A stretch of DNA of 64,000 nt from Singulisphaera sp. GP187 (GTDB taxonomy: Bacteria > Planctomycetota > Planctomycetia > Isosphaerales > Isosphaeraceae). The position numbers and the translations under genes were made by a program. The stretch's first letter is position 1. Every line of letters starts with the position of its first letter. The notes beneath the pieces are model-generated. The model was given only the letters and a program-made list of their open reading frames with translations. It was not told the DNA's origin and did not search any database. The stretch spans positions 400,727 to 464,726 of the forward strand of contig NZ_FSRB01000002.1 of NCBI RefSeq assembly GCF_900129635.1. Direction: 5' to 3'. Of the stretch, positions 17,788 through 29,689 are shown one piece after another.

Positions 17788-18960
17788 ATGGAAGTCGGGG
17801 AAGCATCGAAGGGGGAGCGGGATTCGCATCACCGCCCTCGCGGGTTTACGTTGATCGAACTCTTGGTGGTCATTGCCATCATCGCGGTGCTCATCGCCCT
17901 CTTGCTACCGGCCGTTCAGGCGGCGCGTGAGGCGGCCCGTCGCGCTCAGTGCGTGAACAATCTCAAGCAACTGGGACTGGCAACACATAATTATGAATCG
18001 TCAATCGGGTCCTTCCCTTGGGGACACTCGGGCTTTAGCAGTAGCGACTGGGGGGCCTTCCCACTGCTGCTCAACAATTTCGAGCAGTCGGCCATTTTCA
18101 ATAGCATCAATTTTGCGAACACGGGTCGCGCGACGTCGAAGCCTAGCATCGAGAACTCGACGGTCCAGTATTTGAGGCTCGAGGTGCTCAATTGTCCCTC
18201 CGACCTCGACCGGCTGACGGCCGGTTTCGGAACCGTCAGCTATGCCACCAGCTTCGGGGCATCGCCCGCGGGCTTTGGACTCGCGTCGCCGGACGGGATC
18301 TTCGGCTTTGTCGGCATCCCCAATCCCGCGCCCGGCAACGGTCCGGGAGAGCCGATTGTCCGGATCGCCGACGTCACCGATGGTCTGAGCAATACGGCGG
18401 CGTTCAGCGAGCGGGTCAAGGGGATCGGCACTTCGAACAACTCCGCGCTTGATAATTTGACCCCCAGCGCCACGTCCATCGCCGTTCTGACTCCGACTTA
18501 TCCCGGCGACAACGCCGTGGACTCGGCAACGAACGGCCCCCTGCTCGATCCGTCCTTGGTCAAGCCGCCGGCGCCCTTCACCTCGGGGGCCGCGTACTAC
18601 CGGTCTCTCTGCATCGGTGCAGGCGGCCCGCAGGTTGCGCTCGCCGGTCAGGCCGCGGGCGGCCCGACACCGCCTTGGGGACCCTCGGGCCCGGTCGGCG
18701 GCTACTGGTGGCTCGCCATCATGCCTTATGGAACGACCTACAATCACGTCATGGCCCCCAATACTTGGTCGTGCACCGATGGCACAGGCGGCCGCCTCCT
18801 CTCCGGCGCCTGGACGGCCGGGAGCCGCCATTCCGGCGGGGTCAACGTCTGCTTCGGCGACGGACACGTCCAATTCATCAAGCAGACCGTCAATATTTCG
18901 GTCTGGTGGGCCCTCGGGACCAAGGCCGGCGGCGAGGTCATCTCGGCCGACTCGTTCTGA
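17788..18960 (+). CDS. DUF1559 type II/IV prepilin-like protein
   Basis: 390 residues. An N-terminal class III signal begins at [27 protein letters not shown], where cleavage by prepilin peptidase after Gly is expected; the helix continues into [19 protein letters not shown]. The DUF1559 body follows, with the typical NTAAFSERV segment and a C-terminal [16 protein letters not shown] (H-x9-DG motif). These pseudopilin-like proteins are expanded in planctomycetes and are thought to be surface-exposed; their role is unknown. AAGGGGGAA about 10 nt upstream supports the ATG at 17788. It is followed by a lipoprotein gene on the same strand. Confidence 0.93.
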   Translation: MEVGEASKGERDSHHRPRGFTLIELLVVIAIIAVLIALLLPAVQAAREAARRAQCVNNLKQLGLATHNYESSIGSFPWGHSGFSSSDWGAFPLLLNNFEQSAIFNSINFANTGRATSKPSIENSTVQYLRLEVLNCPSDLDRLTAGFGTVSYATSFGASPAGFGLASPDGIFGFVGIPNPAPGNGPGEPIVRIADVTDGLSNTAAFSERVKGIGTSNNSALDNLTPSATSIAVLTPTYPGDNAVDSATNGPLLDPSLVKPPAPFTSGAAYYRSLCIGAGGPQVALAGQAAGGPTPPWGPSGPVGGYWWLAIMPYGTTYNHVMAPNTWSCTDGTGGRLLSGAWTAGSRHSGGVNVCFGDGHVQFIKQTVNISVWWALGTKAGGEVISADSF

Positions 18961-19086
18961 TTCGCCGAGCCGTTGGCCTAGCGAATTCACGGGGCTCTCG
19001 GAAATCCGTTTTCATTCGTTCCACGCACACGGGTTTCCGAGGGACCGAGATCAGGAAGAAGTTGGGTTGAGATGCGAGGAGATGTG

Positions 19087-19476
19087 ATGATGATGAGGCG
19101 GTGGTGTTTTCTCGACGGCTGGGTTGCCGTGATGGTTCTGATCCTGGGAGGCTGCAACTCAGGCGCTCCCTACGCCGAAAGTTCGCTGCAAGAAACGTCG
19201 GTGAAGGGGGTGATTAAAGTTCACGGCAAGCCGCTTGAGGGGGGCGAGGTCCACTTCAATCCAGCCAACGTGAATCGCAAGGTGGGCGGACGCAATGCTC
19301 CCATCGCGAAGGACGGCAGCTTCACACTCAGAACGCTCGTAGGCCAGAACATCGTGAGCGTCTCCCCACCCACGGAAAAGGCACGCGGCAAAGACGTCGT
19401 CGGCCTGGAATATGAAGAAAAGAGCGTCGAGCTCAAGCCCGGGGAAAATACGCTGGACTTTGAGTTCCTCCCCTGA
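19087..19476 (+). CDS. Lipoprotein with transthyretin/CarboxypepD-reg-like domain
   Basis: About 129 residues from the ATG cluster at 19087, chosen because GAGGAG at 19076-19081 fits it better than the ATG at 19072. The signal peptide ends in the lipobox LILGGC, so the mature protein is lipid-anchored at Cys. The mature part has the pattern VKGVIKVHGKPLEGGEVHF, GSFTLRT, VSVSPP, LKPGENTLDFEF, typical of the small beta-sandwich (transthyretin-like) planctomycete lipoproteins. It follows the DUF1559 gene by 126 bp and the two are probably co-transcribed. Function unknown; a partner role at the cell surface is an inference from this recurrent pairing. Confidence 0.8.
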   Translation: MMMRRWCFLDGWVAVMVLILGGCNSGAPYAESSLQETSVKGVIKVHGKPLEGGEVHFNPANVNRKVGGRNAPIAKDGSFTLRTLVGQNIVSVSPPTEKARGKDVVGLEYEEKSVELKPGENTLDFEFLP

Positions 19477-20361
19477 TGCGGTTGGCTGAGAGAATGCGTG
19501 CGAGGCGAGACGCGGATGTATTGATGATTGTCAGTCGATGGGGCGGCAAAACGTCCCTTTTCGCACCGCTCAGTGGAAAGCGTCGCCGGACCCGTTTGGA
19601 ACTTGTCGTCCCTTCAGAATCGATTTGCGGTGAGAATCGAATTTCTGCCGTGGCGCAGGCACGGCTCACCATCCCGATCTCCTTGTCCAAAGGGAGGTTA
19701 AGAGGGAGGCCGTGCCCATCCTCTGGGAATCGTGGGGCCCACGATGAGGCCAAGACCGATCGCGCCGAGGCCGGGAAAAAACGGGTTCGACGAAGCTTTC
19801 CCGCCGATGCGGGGGCGTGTCATCGTTGGTGGCGAGACGGGGTAGTGGAATGCCTATTTTAGCGACAGATAGCCGTGTGCGGGGCTGGCTCGCCACCGAT
19901 CGATCTCGGGCTCCTTCCTCGGGCGGCCCGGGGTGACCTCCGTTTTCGCGGTCGGGCCTCGCTCGGCTGTCGCCTATATCCTTCGGATGTTCCCCCAATC
20001 CACCTCCGACTTTCAAGACGCTCACCGTGAGGGCAGGTGCTCGGAATCGATCACCTTTCGCTCGGTTGGTGGCAACGGGTAGAATGGAGCGATCGGCTTG
20101 GCCCGGTCGGGTCTGACGGCCGCAACGTCCATGGCTACCGTTGCATCAACAATCGGCCCGATGGCTTCGTACGGACGTGTTCCTACTGCGCTGCCGGCGT
20201 TTCGAGGATCATCGCGGATTCCTCGCGTCAGCGCCGTTAGGGGTGGGAGTCGAGGAGACTAGGGTCGTCATTGAAGCATCACGATCTCGTCAGCCCGATT
20301 GTCAACGCGATCAGGCTCATTCGGGTTCGATGACCCGCCCGGCTATGGCGAGGTTCCGGTG
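19477..20361. other. Long intergenic region, no supported gene
   Basis: About 885 bp with only composition-driven open frames. Around 19655-19735 there are partial copies of the GGCACGGCyCACC-type repeat (compare 4497-4563). The rest shows nothing recognisable. Confidence 0.5.
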
Positions 20362-23300
20362 ATGAACCACCCCGATCCGTTCAAAGTCGCCGCGGCAGCG
20401 GACTCACACGAGCTGAGTGCGGCGGTGCCGCGGCCGGATCCTCGGGTGGAGGGGCCCGCGGGTCCCGACTCGTTCGCCCGTGCCGACTCGTGCTTTACGG
20501 GGGCGGGTCTGGCGCCGGAATTGGCCGAGCTGGCCGAAGAGATTACGCGGCGTTTGCAGGACGGTGAGGTCGTCGACCTTGATGACTACGCCGCGCGGCA
20601 CCCGGAGTGGGCCGATTCGCTCCGCCAACTCATGCCGGTCCTCCGTGAGATGGCGGACATGGGCCGCGCCGTGGTCGGGGGCAGCGGCTCGGGGGAGGTT
20701 GCGGGGGGGCGATCGAAGGGGAGCGGATCCTCGGCGACTTCCGGGTGCTTCGGGAGGTCGGCCGCGGGGGCATGGGGATCGTCTACGAGGCCGAGCAACT
20801 CTCGCTGGGCCGCCGGGTCGCTTTGAAGGTGCTCCCGCTGGCGGCGGCGATGGATCCGCGGGCCTTGCAGCGGTTCCAGCTCGAGGCGCAGGCGGCGGCC
20901 TGGCTCCAGCACCCGCGGATCGTGCCGGTCTATGCGGTGGGCTCGCTCGGAGACGTGCCCTATTACGCGATGCACTTCATCGAGGGGGCCAGTCTCGCCG
21001 AGTTGATCGCGGAGTTGCGCCGGCTCGAGGGGCTGGGGGGCGAGGATCCTCCGCATGCGAGCCGGACCAGCGGCATCGTCTCACTGGCACGTGGCCTGCT
21101 GTCGGGGTGGTTCGCGCCCTCGCAGGAGGAGGACGAGGGCGAACGGTCCAACGTCGGGCCGGTCCCTGAGCTGCCCGCGTCCGACCCCACGGTCGCGTCC
21201 GACCGTTTGCAACGACGCTTGAAGCCGCTCAACGACGTCTCGATGCGGGGGCAGGATTACGCACGGACCGTGGCCCGCCTCGGCGTGCAGGCGGCCGAGG
21301 CGTTGGAATACGCCCATGAGCATGGCATCCTCCACCGGGACATCAAGCCGGCGAATTTGCTGCTCGACCGCCGTGGGGTCTTGTGGGTGACCGACTTCGG
21401 CTTGGCCCGCGGACCCGGGGAAACGGGGCTGACGCTGACCGGCGACGTGCTCGGGACCTTGCGGTACATGAGCCCGGAACAGGCCCTGGCCAAGCGGGCC
21501 TTGATCGACCGCCGGACCGACATCTACTCGCTGGGGGCCACTCTGTATGAGTTGCTCACCCTGCATCCGTTCGTCACCGGCACCGACCGTCAGGAAATCC
21601 TGCGCCAGGTGATCGAGGAGGAGCCGGTGCCAATCCGGCGGCACAGCCCCGAGGTGCCGGTCGACCTGGCCACGGTGGTGACGAAGGCGATCTGCAAGGA
21701 TCCGACCGGGCGTTACGTGACGGCCCAGCACTTCGCCGACGACTTGCGGCGGTTTCTCAAGGGGCGGCCGATCGCGGCCCGGCCGACCGGACCACTCCGG
21801 CAGGCCTGGCGGTGGTGCCGCCGTCGCCCGCTCCCGGCCGGGCTGGCGCTGGGGCTGGTCGTGACCCTGATCGCCGGGTTCACCGGGGTCTTTTGGAGTT
21901 GGCGCGACGCGGTCTACCAGAAAAATCTCATGGTCAAGGCCCACGAGGCCTTGGTGATCGCCAACGCCCACGAGCGGGCGGCCCGTCAGCAGGCGCAACG
22001 CCGATTCGTTCTGGCCAGGGAGGCGGTCGAGCAGTATTACACCGGCGCCAGCCAGGACGTTTTACTCCTCCAACCTCAGATGGAGTCGCTTCGTAAGCGA
22101 TTATTGGGCACCGCCTTATCGTTTTACAAGCGGTTGCAGGCGACGATCGAGGAGGAAGCCGACGATCCCAGCACGCGGGTGGAGCTGGCCACCGTCTATC
22201 GCCAGGTGGGGCGGATCGCGGTCGAGGTCGGCTCCCGGAGGGCGGGCCTCGAGGCGTTGGAGCGGGCTCGGGAGCTGCTCGAGGAGCTGGTGCGGGCCGA
22301 CCGGGCGGACTCCGGGCTCCGCCGCGACCTGGCCTCCTGTCTCGATTTCATCGGCAAGCTCGAGGTCTATACCTCCGGGCGGGAGGCGGAAGGGCTCCGG
22401 TCGCTGGAGCGGTCTCTGGAGCTCTGCGAAGCGTTGTCGGCCGAGCACCCCGACGACGCCGACGACCGGTTCGCGGTCGCCGCCGCCGCCGGTGAGATTG
22501 GCTATGCACGGGCTCGAAGCGGCCGGATCGCCGAGGGCCTGCTCTCGCTGGGGCGAGAGCGGGACATGCTGGAACGACTGGTCGTCGAGCATCCCGATCA
22601 CGACTTCTACCGGAACCAGCTCGCCCTGAATTACGGCCAGCTCGGGGAAATTCAGGCGTCCGCGGGCCAGATCCCCGAAGCGCTCCACTCCCAGGAGCGG
22701 GCCGCGGCCCACCTCGACCGGCTGGCGACCCATCATCCCGAAGTGGCGGTCTACCGGCGACGGTTGGGGCAAGCCGAGACGGACACCGGCCGGCTCCTCT
22801 CCGACTCGGGCCGCTCGTCCGAAGCCTTGCCGCACCTCGAACGGAGCTTGGCGATCTTGGAGCAGGTGGCGGGAGAAGTTCCCGCCGTCTCCAGCTATCA
22901 GCGCGCGGTCGCGGAGTGCTACGACGTCCTGGGGATGGCCCAGGCCAAGCTGGGCCGCCTCGACGAGGCGATCCAGTCGCTCGCCCGGGCGCGGGCGACT
23001 CTGAAGCGACTGATCGCCGACCACCCCGACTTCATCGCCTACCAGGCGGACCTGGCCGAAAACTACTTGTGGACAGGGGTTGTGTACCAGGACTTGGGCC
23101 GGTCGGTCGATGCGACCCGTGAACTCACCAACGCCCGTGCGCTGCTCGTGCGGATGGCGCCCGGGATCGACAGCCTGTATGCCCTGGCCTGCACCGAGGC
23201 CAGGCTCATTCTCCTGACCGAGCCGGCCGAGCGCGAGGCTCAAAATGACCGAGCGATGGCGGCCTTGCTCCAGGCCATCGCCAAGGGCTACCGGGCGGTC

Positions 23301-23405
23301 GACGCCCTTCTGACCGACCCTTGTCTCGACTCCCTGCGGTCGCGCTCTGACTTCCAGCGGCTCTTGCTCGACCTCCAGTTTCCCGACTCGCCCTTCGCCC
23401 CGTGA
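20362..23405 (+). CDS. Membrane Ser/Thr protein kinase with TPR-like sensor; apparent frameshift
   Basis: The N-terminal planctomycete kinase leader (LAELAEEITRRLQDG...VDLDDYAARHPEWADSLRQLMP) is in one frame from the ATG at 20362. The kinase itself (LGDFRVLREVGRGGMG onward) is in another. The switch falls at GCGGGGGGGCG (20701-20711), and one extra G would give a continuous protein of about 1015 residues. Kinase motifs: GRGGMG loop, VALKV lysine, HRDIKPANLL, DFGLARG, GTLRYMSPEQ. A membrane helix (PAGLALGLVVTLIAGFTGVF) precedes a long helical TPR-like region. The part from 20745 alone has an intact kinase but would need a GTG start. It could be a sequencing error, a pseudogene, phase variation or programmed frameshifting. 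An ECF sigma gene follows. Confidence 0.85.
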
Positions 23406-23653
23406 CGTGAGCCGGCTCACGGTTGACGAGATTCGAGGTCCCCAAAAGCGGCGCTTCCGGCGAGGCCTGATCCCACGGTAGAGGGGCGGCCGTTGCGGAG
23501 CGCCCCGCCGACAGCCGCTCAAGGCCCGCGCCGGTCGGAGGGGCCGAGCGCGGTGTCAACCATTTGTCGGGGGTAAAAACTTCGACGAACCGGTTTTTTT
23601 TCGAATCTGCCGCCCCAGCCCTGCGGGGTAAAGAATGGGAGGGGTTAACGACC

Positions 23654-24268
23654 ATGACCGACTTGCTTTCAAGGACGCATGAGTTAATCGACTGTGCCAA
23701 TCAGGGGGATGAGGCGGCCCGCCAAAATCTCCTGGAACGATATCGTGACTATCTTAAGCGGATGGTCGCGGTGCGGCTTGACCGACGCTTGGCGGCCCGG
23801 GTTGACGCATCGGACGTGGTCCAAGAGACCCTCGTCGAGGCGGCCCGGCGGTTGGATGACTACCTGAGGGAGCGGCCGATTCCATTCTACGGCTGGCTCC
23901 GGCAACTCGCTGAAGAGCGAATCGTCGATACTCACCGCCGGCATGTCACCGCCCAGCGCCGGAGTGTCACGCTCGAACATCGAGAGATTGACTTGCCGAA
24001 CGCCTCGACCGACGAGTTGGTTCGGCGGTTGTTTGCGGCGGACACCAGCCCGAGCAACCACCTGATTCGCCAGGAGCGACACGAACGACTGAAGCGATCG
24101 CTGGCTTCGCTTCCGCAACGCGACCGGGAGGTGCTCGTGATGCGACATCTCGAACAGCTCAGTACCGCCGAGATCGCCGCCATGCTCGAGATCAGCGAGC
24201 CGGCCGTGAAGTCCCGACTGCTCCGGGCCTTGATTCGCATGCGAGAACAGATGGGCGACCCGGCGTGA
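23654..24268 (+). CDS. ECF-type RNA polymerase sigma factor (planctomycete group)
   Basis: 204 residues from the ATG at 23654, preceded by GGGAGGGG about 9 nt upstream. Region 2 is seen in DASDVVQETLVEAARRLDDY and FYGWLRQLAEERIVDTHRRH. Region 4 is the helix-turn-helix LPQRDREVLVMRHLEQLSTAEIAAMLEISEPAVKSRLLRALIRMR. Length and pattern fit the planctomycete-specific sigma-70 family that accompanies Ser/Thr kinases. It would direct RNA polymerase to a small regulon. The gene lies 248 bp behind the kinase gene on the same strand. No zinc anti-sigma gene is adjacent, so control by the neighbouring kinase is plausible but is an inference. Confidence 0.9.
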   Translation: MTDLLSRTHELIDCANQGDEAARQNLLERYRDYLKRMVAVRLDRRLAARVDASDVVQETLVEAARRLDDYLRERPIPFYGWLRQLAEERIVDTHRRHVTAQRRSVTLEHREIDLPNASTDELVRRLFAADTSPSNHLIRQERHERLKRSLASLPQRDREVLVMRHLEQLSTAEIAAMLEISEPAVKSRLLRALIRMREQMGDPA

Positions 24269-24422
24269 GCAGGCCCTTCGCCACGGCCCTCAAATCAAAT
24301 CAGCTCAGCTCAGCTCAGATCCGATCCGATCCGGAATCATTTCACCGTGCGACCCCGAAGTCTTGGCCCGCGGTAACCCTGGATGGCCACCGGCAGGCCC
24401 TACCACGAGACCTAGTGAAGCC

Positions 24423-24671
24423 ATGAAACTCGTTCCGAACTTCCGACGCGTGTGGCAGACGACCGGCCTTGCCGCCGGCCTCCTTCTCGCCAGTTGCCTT
24501 GTGCTGACCCCGGGTTGCGGGACCGAAGCCCCGAAGCCGCTGGAACCGCTGGCGCCCACCACCGCTCCCGAGGTCAAGGCCAAGGCGAAAGTGGGGAAGA
24601 ATGTCGAGGCCTACGATGACCTCAAGGAGCGTCGAGCCAAGAAACGTTTGGCCGCTCAGAATCCAGGTTGA
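24423..24671 (+). CDS. Small lipoprotein next to DUF1559 gene
   Basis: 82 residues. The signal peptide (VWQTTGLAAGLLLASCLVLTPGC) has a lipobox ending in LTPGC. The mature part is short, charged and Lys/Ala-rich (EVKAKAKVGKNVEAYDDLKERRAKKRLAA), probably one helix. The family is unknown to me. It lies 132 bp upstream of a DUF1559 gene, the same arrangement as the minus-strand pair at 32.4-32.7 kb, which also has a short Lys-rich lipoprotein. Confidence 0.75.
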   Translation: MKLVPNFRRVWQTTGLAAGLLLASCLVLTPGCGTEAPKPLEPLAPTTAPEVKAKAKVGKNVEAYDDLKERRAKKRLAAQNPG

Positions 24672-24803
24672 TCCGTTCCCGATTTCGATTCCGATTCAGG
24701 CCGGCGCGGCCGCGGCCTCCGTTCTTCATCAATTCTTTCGCTCGAAGTTGCCTTCGCATGTGAGTTCTCCCCTCATTTCTACCGCCAGAGGAGTTACCCG
24801 ACG

Positions 24804-25862
24804 ATGCGCACTACATTCCGACGGAACCGAGCCGGTTTCACGTTGATCGAACTCCTGGTCGTGATCGCCATCATCGCGGTCCTGATCGCCCTCTTGCTCC
24901 CCGCGGTGCAAGCCGCCCGAGAGGCCGCGCGACGTGCCAGTTGCGTCAATAACCTGAAGCAACTCGGTCTGGCCACCGCCAACTACGAGAGCAGCTACGG
25001 CTCTTACCCGATGGGCGATCACCGCGGCCGGGGCTCGGACGGCAACACGATCCGCCAGAATTTCGGTCCGTTCCTGGCGCTGACCCAGTTCATCGAACAG
25101 GGCAACATCTTCAATACGTTCAATTCAAGCTTGCAGTGCTATATCTGGCAGAATAGCACGACCAACGGATTCGGCCTGGGCGCGCTGTGGTGCCCGAGCG
25201 ACGGCGTGATCAACAGCCTTCGCTGGCCCGGCCAACCCGGCGACGGTTGGGAGGGAGCCCCTGTCCCGATGACCTACTCCAGCTACGCGGGCAACCTCGG
25301 GCCGCTCGTCTACTACACCAACAATGTGGGCGACACGAACGTCATGGCCCAGATGAAGGGGGTCTTCTCCTACATCGGCGGTTGTTGCAACGACGGTCGG
25401 CCGAGCGTCTCACCGACCCGATTGGCCGACATCACCGACGGGACCAGCAATACCCTCCTCTTCGGCGAACATGCCCACGCACGGATCTCCACGACCGGCT
25501 CGAACGCCGGTGACATGTACGGCTGCAACTGGTGGACCTCGGGCGACTACGGCGACACCACCGCGTCGAGCTTCTTCCCCCCCAACTTCTTCCAGACCAG
25601 TAATGATGGCTACAATCTTCCGAGCTACTTCGCACGCGGCGACAACTTCTCGATGACCTTTGCGAGCATGCACGCGGGCGGGGTGAACTTCTCGTTCTGC
25701 GACGGTTCGGTCAAATTCCTCAAGAACTCGATCAACTCGTGGAACTCGAAGGCGATCACCTTCAACAAGCCGAATTACAACACCAACGGGGCGAACTTCG
25801 GAGTCTACCAGGCCCTCTCGACACGCAACGGCGGCGAGGTCATCAGCTCCGACGGCTACTGA
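24804..25862 (+). CDS. DUF1559 type II/IV prepilin-like protein
   Basis: 352 residues. The ATG at 24804 has GAGGAG about 13 nt upstream. The N-terminal prepilin signal is [23 protein letters not shown], followed by [21 protein letters not shown]. The body carries the DUF1559 hallmarks: DITDGTSNTLLFGEHAH, and HAGGVNFSFCDGSVKFLKNSI (H-x9-DG) near the C terminus, ending in GGEVISSDGY. It is expected to be an exported, pilin-like surface protein processed by prepilin peptidase. Preceded by the small lipoprotein gene at 24423 on the same strand, probably one transcript. Confidence 0.93.
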   Translation: MRTTFRRNRAGFTLIELLVVIAIIAVLIALLLPAVQAAREAARRASCVNNLKQLGLATANYESSYGSYPMGDHRGRGSDGNTIRQNFGPFLALTQFIEQGNIFNTFNSSLQCYIWQNSTTNGFGLGALWCPSDGVINSLRWPGQPGDGWEGAPVPMTYSSYAGNLGPLVYYTNNVGDTNVMAQMKGVFSYIGGCCNDGRPSVSPTRLADITDGTSNTLLFGEHAHARISTTGSNAGDMYGCNWWTSGDYGDTTASSFFPPNFFQTSNDGYNLPSYFARGDNFSMTFASMHAGGVNFSFCDGSVKFLKNSINSWNSKAITFNKPNYNTNGANFGVYQALSTRNGGEVISSDGY

Positions 25863-26201
25863 TCTCAATCTGAGTGGATCATCGAATCCCACCACTTCCC
25901 CCCGTTGCCGTCGTGGAGCGACTGGCCCCGGGGGGACTTTCGTCTGGCGAGCGCCGAGCGGTTGCCGCCTCGGTGCCCTGGGACCGCGGGCGTCCCGCCC
26001 GCCTTCTCCCTGATTCGTCAGGGTCGTGTTTCCTGAGACCGCGGGCGACCCACCCGCCGCTTCTTGGTTCGCCGAGAAGAGCAGGAACCGCCGAAAACCG
26101 CTCGAGCCACCCGGGATCGGCCGGACCTGGTTCGCGAAAGAGCTCCGCGCCGGGTGAAACCACAAAAGGCAACGGTATCAAGCAAAAGGCAAGGTGGGAT
26201 C
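25863..26201. other. Intergenic region with GC-rich direct repeats
   Basis: 339 bp without a gene. Two related copies of GACCGCGGGCGtCCCGCCCGCC occur near 25981 and 26038, each partly palindromic, spaced about 57 bp. They resemble dispersed repeats and not a terminator. Confidence 0.5.
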
Positions 26202-27431
26202 GTGAGCAACGGTGAGGGGACGGGAACGAAGACGGGGCGAATCGTTTCGATGGACCAGTTCCGCGGCTACACCGTCGCGGGCATGTGCGCCGTGAACTTC
26301 CTTGGTGGGTTGCAGGCGATCCACCCGGTGATGAAGCACAACAACAATTACTTCAGCTATGCCGACACGATTATGCCGAGCTTCCTGTTCGCCTGCGGCT
26401 TCTCGTATCGGCTCACCGCGCTCAAGCGACTCGACCAGTTTGGCCCGGCCGCGATGTACCGCCGGTTCATCTGGCGAAGCCTGGGCCTCGTGCTGCTCTC
26501 GGTGATGATGTACGGTTTTGGCGCGGAGTTCAAATCGTGGTCGGAGCTGACGCCTGAGAACCTCCAGAAGTTCTTCGCCAGGCTGCTCAAGGCGAACCTT
26601 TGGGAGGTGCTGGCGATCATCGGCGCGGTGCAATTGCTGATCATGCCGGTGATCGCGGCCGGGCCTCGCGTGCGAGCTATCAGCCTCGTCGCACTGGCCG
26701 GGACGCACCTGGCGCTTTCCTATTTCTTCAATTTCGACTTCGTCTACGGCCAGCCGAACCGGCTGGACGACCTGCTGGGAACGTCCGGGTCGACCGCCTG
26801 GGACGGCGGTTTCTTCGGCCTGCTCTCGTGGGGGGCGATCATGCTGGCGGGGACGCTCGCCTATGACGCCGCGGCGGCGGCAACCCCCGGCAAACTCACG
26901 GCCCGATTGCTTGGCTGGGGGGTCGTCCTGATGGCGTTCGGCTACGGGCTCTCGTGCCTCTCGATGCTGTCCGACGGCGAGACGGCAACCGGTCGGGGCC
27001 ATGTCGCCGCCGCTCCGGTCTGGCCCTCCTTCGACAAACTCTCCGGCCGGCCGCCGCAGTCGCTCCTGGCCGAGCCGCCGTTCGTGCAGCCTCCGCCCCC
27101 CGAGCGCCGGCCGCACAGCTACTGGATGATGAATAAGCGGCTGGTCAGCCTGCCGTTCATCCTCTTCTCGACCGGGTTCGCGTCCGCCCTCTACGGCCTG
27201 TTCGTGCTTGCCTGCGACGCGGGCGGCCGTCGCTTGGGTCTGTTCCGGACCTTCGGCCAGAACGCACTGGCAGCCTACGTCCTGCATCACATGGTCGAGT
27301 CGCAGGTCCTCACGATCGTACCCAAAGACTCGCCGCTCTGGTGGTGCCTTGCCGGCCTCTCGCTCTTTTTCGGGGTTACTTACCTGTTCGTCCGCTATCT
27401 GGAGAGCCAGGCCGTTTTCATCCGACTCTGA
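26202..27431 (+). CDS. HGSNAT/NagX-like (DUF5009-type) membrane acyltransferase
   Basis: About 409 residues from a GTG at 26202 preceded by AAGGTGGG; the ATG of MDQFRGYT at 26250 is an alternative. The N-terminal MDQFRGYTVAGMCAVNFLGG and later PSFLFACGFSYRL match the start of heparan-alpha-glucosaminide N-acetyltransferase-like integral membrane proteins. About ten hydrophobic segments follow, including LWEVLAIIGAVQLLIMPVIA, GAIMLAGTLAY, and a C-terminal FGQNALAAYVLHHMVES where such enzymes carry a conserved Asn/His region. A Pro-rich loop lies at about residues 262-308. The family transfers acetyl groups to sugars across the membrane; the substrate here is unknown. Monocistronic as far as can be seen. 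Confidence 0.78.
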   Translation: MSNGEGTGTKTGRIVSMDQFRGYTVAGMCAVNFLGGLQAIHPVMKHNNNYFSYADTIMPSFLFACGFSYRLTALKRLDQFGPAAMYRRFIWRSLGLVLLSVMMYGFGAEFKSWSELTPENLQKFFARLLKANLWEVLAIIGAVQLLIMPVIAAGPRVRAISLVALAGTHLALSYFFNFDFVYGQPNRLDDLLGTSGSTAWDGGFFGLLSWGAIMLAGTLAYDAAAAATPGKLTARLLGWGVVLMAFGYGLSCLSMLSDGETATGRGHVAAAPVWPSFDKLSGRPPQSLLAEPPFVQPPPPERRPHSYWMMNKRLVSLPFILFSTGFASALYGLFVLACDAGGRRLGLFRTFGQNALAAYVLHHMVESQVLTIVPKDSPLWWCLAGLSLFFGVTYLFVRYLESQAVFIRL

Positions 27432-29175
<1,744 letters not shown>

Positions 29176-29327
29176 CCGATGCCGCGCCGCAAAGACTCGG
29201 AGAGTGGACCGTTCCCCCCCCCTGCTCTGCACACTCTCCGGGGCTTATCGAGGAAACGTATTGTTATAGAGAAATGTCGGTTAACTAATTGTGCTCACGA
29301 ATTTCCACGTTCATAGTTGCGATACGG

Positions 29328-29640
29328 CAGTGGTTTGCCAACGCGATGCGTACGCTCTCACCGGTTTTAGCCCCAACGGGGCGGCCCAAGGGAGCCCGGG
29401 GCAACGCCCCGGGGAATTGATATGTCTGCATTGCTGAGCCCTGTAAGGGCGGCCTGGTCCACGTGGCGGCTTTGCGGTGTAGCTCGTTCTGGCGTAACCC
29501 TTTAAGTCGCCCTTTCAGGGCTGATGGCCCTCGTGTGGCCGAGCCCCCAGGGCGTTGCCCTGGGCTTCCTTGGGCCGCCCCGTTGGGGCTGAAATTTTGT
29601 GTTTTATTTGAATGTATTTGTTGTGAAGCGTGTTCAGCCG
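29328..29640. repeat. Second copy of the MITE-like element (diverged)
   Basis: Homologous to the element at 16366-16711 through most of its length. The 5' end is a degenerate TIR (CAGTGGTTTGCC...GCGTACGCTCTC). The inner arms are at 29366-29413 and 29546-29593 with the same TTnAGCCCCAACGGGGCGG core, and the middle again has CCCTGTAAGGGCGGCC and GTAACCCTTTA. The 3' TIR is not recognisable. Confidence 0.75.
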
Positions 29641-29689
29641 TGGAGCTCACCGGTCGATCGATATTCGAACGCGAGGCCGCTGGCCGGGC

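Noticed and set aside
19476-19862. 128-codon plus-strand frame after the lipoprotein gene
   Set aside because: No ribosome-binding site, no hydrophobic pattern, Arg-rich composition, and it runs through a partial repeat copy.
22116-23522. Minus-strand frame opposite the kinase TPR region
   Set aside because: Antisense shadow; the plus strand shows a coherent helical-repeat protein.
25980-26065. GC-rich repeats as a transcription terminator of the DUF1559 gene
   Set aside because: Direct rather than simple inverted arrangement and no T run; more like dispersed repeats.
29198-29240. Possible terminator after gdhA (CGGAGAGTG/CACTCTCCG)
   Set aside because: Nine-base stem with a 25-nt loop and no T run; too weak to call.
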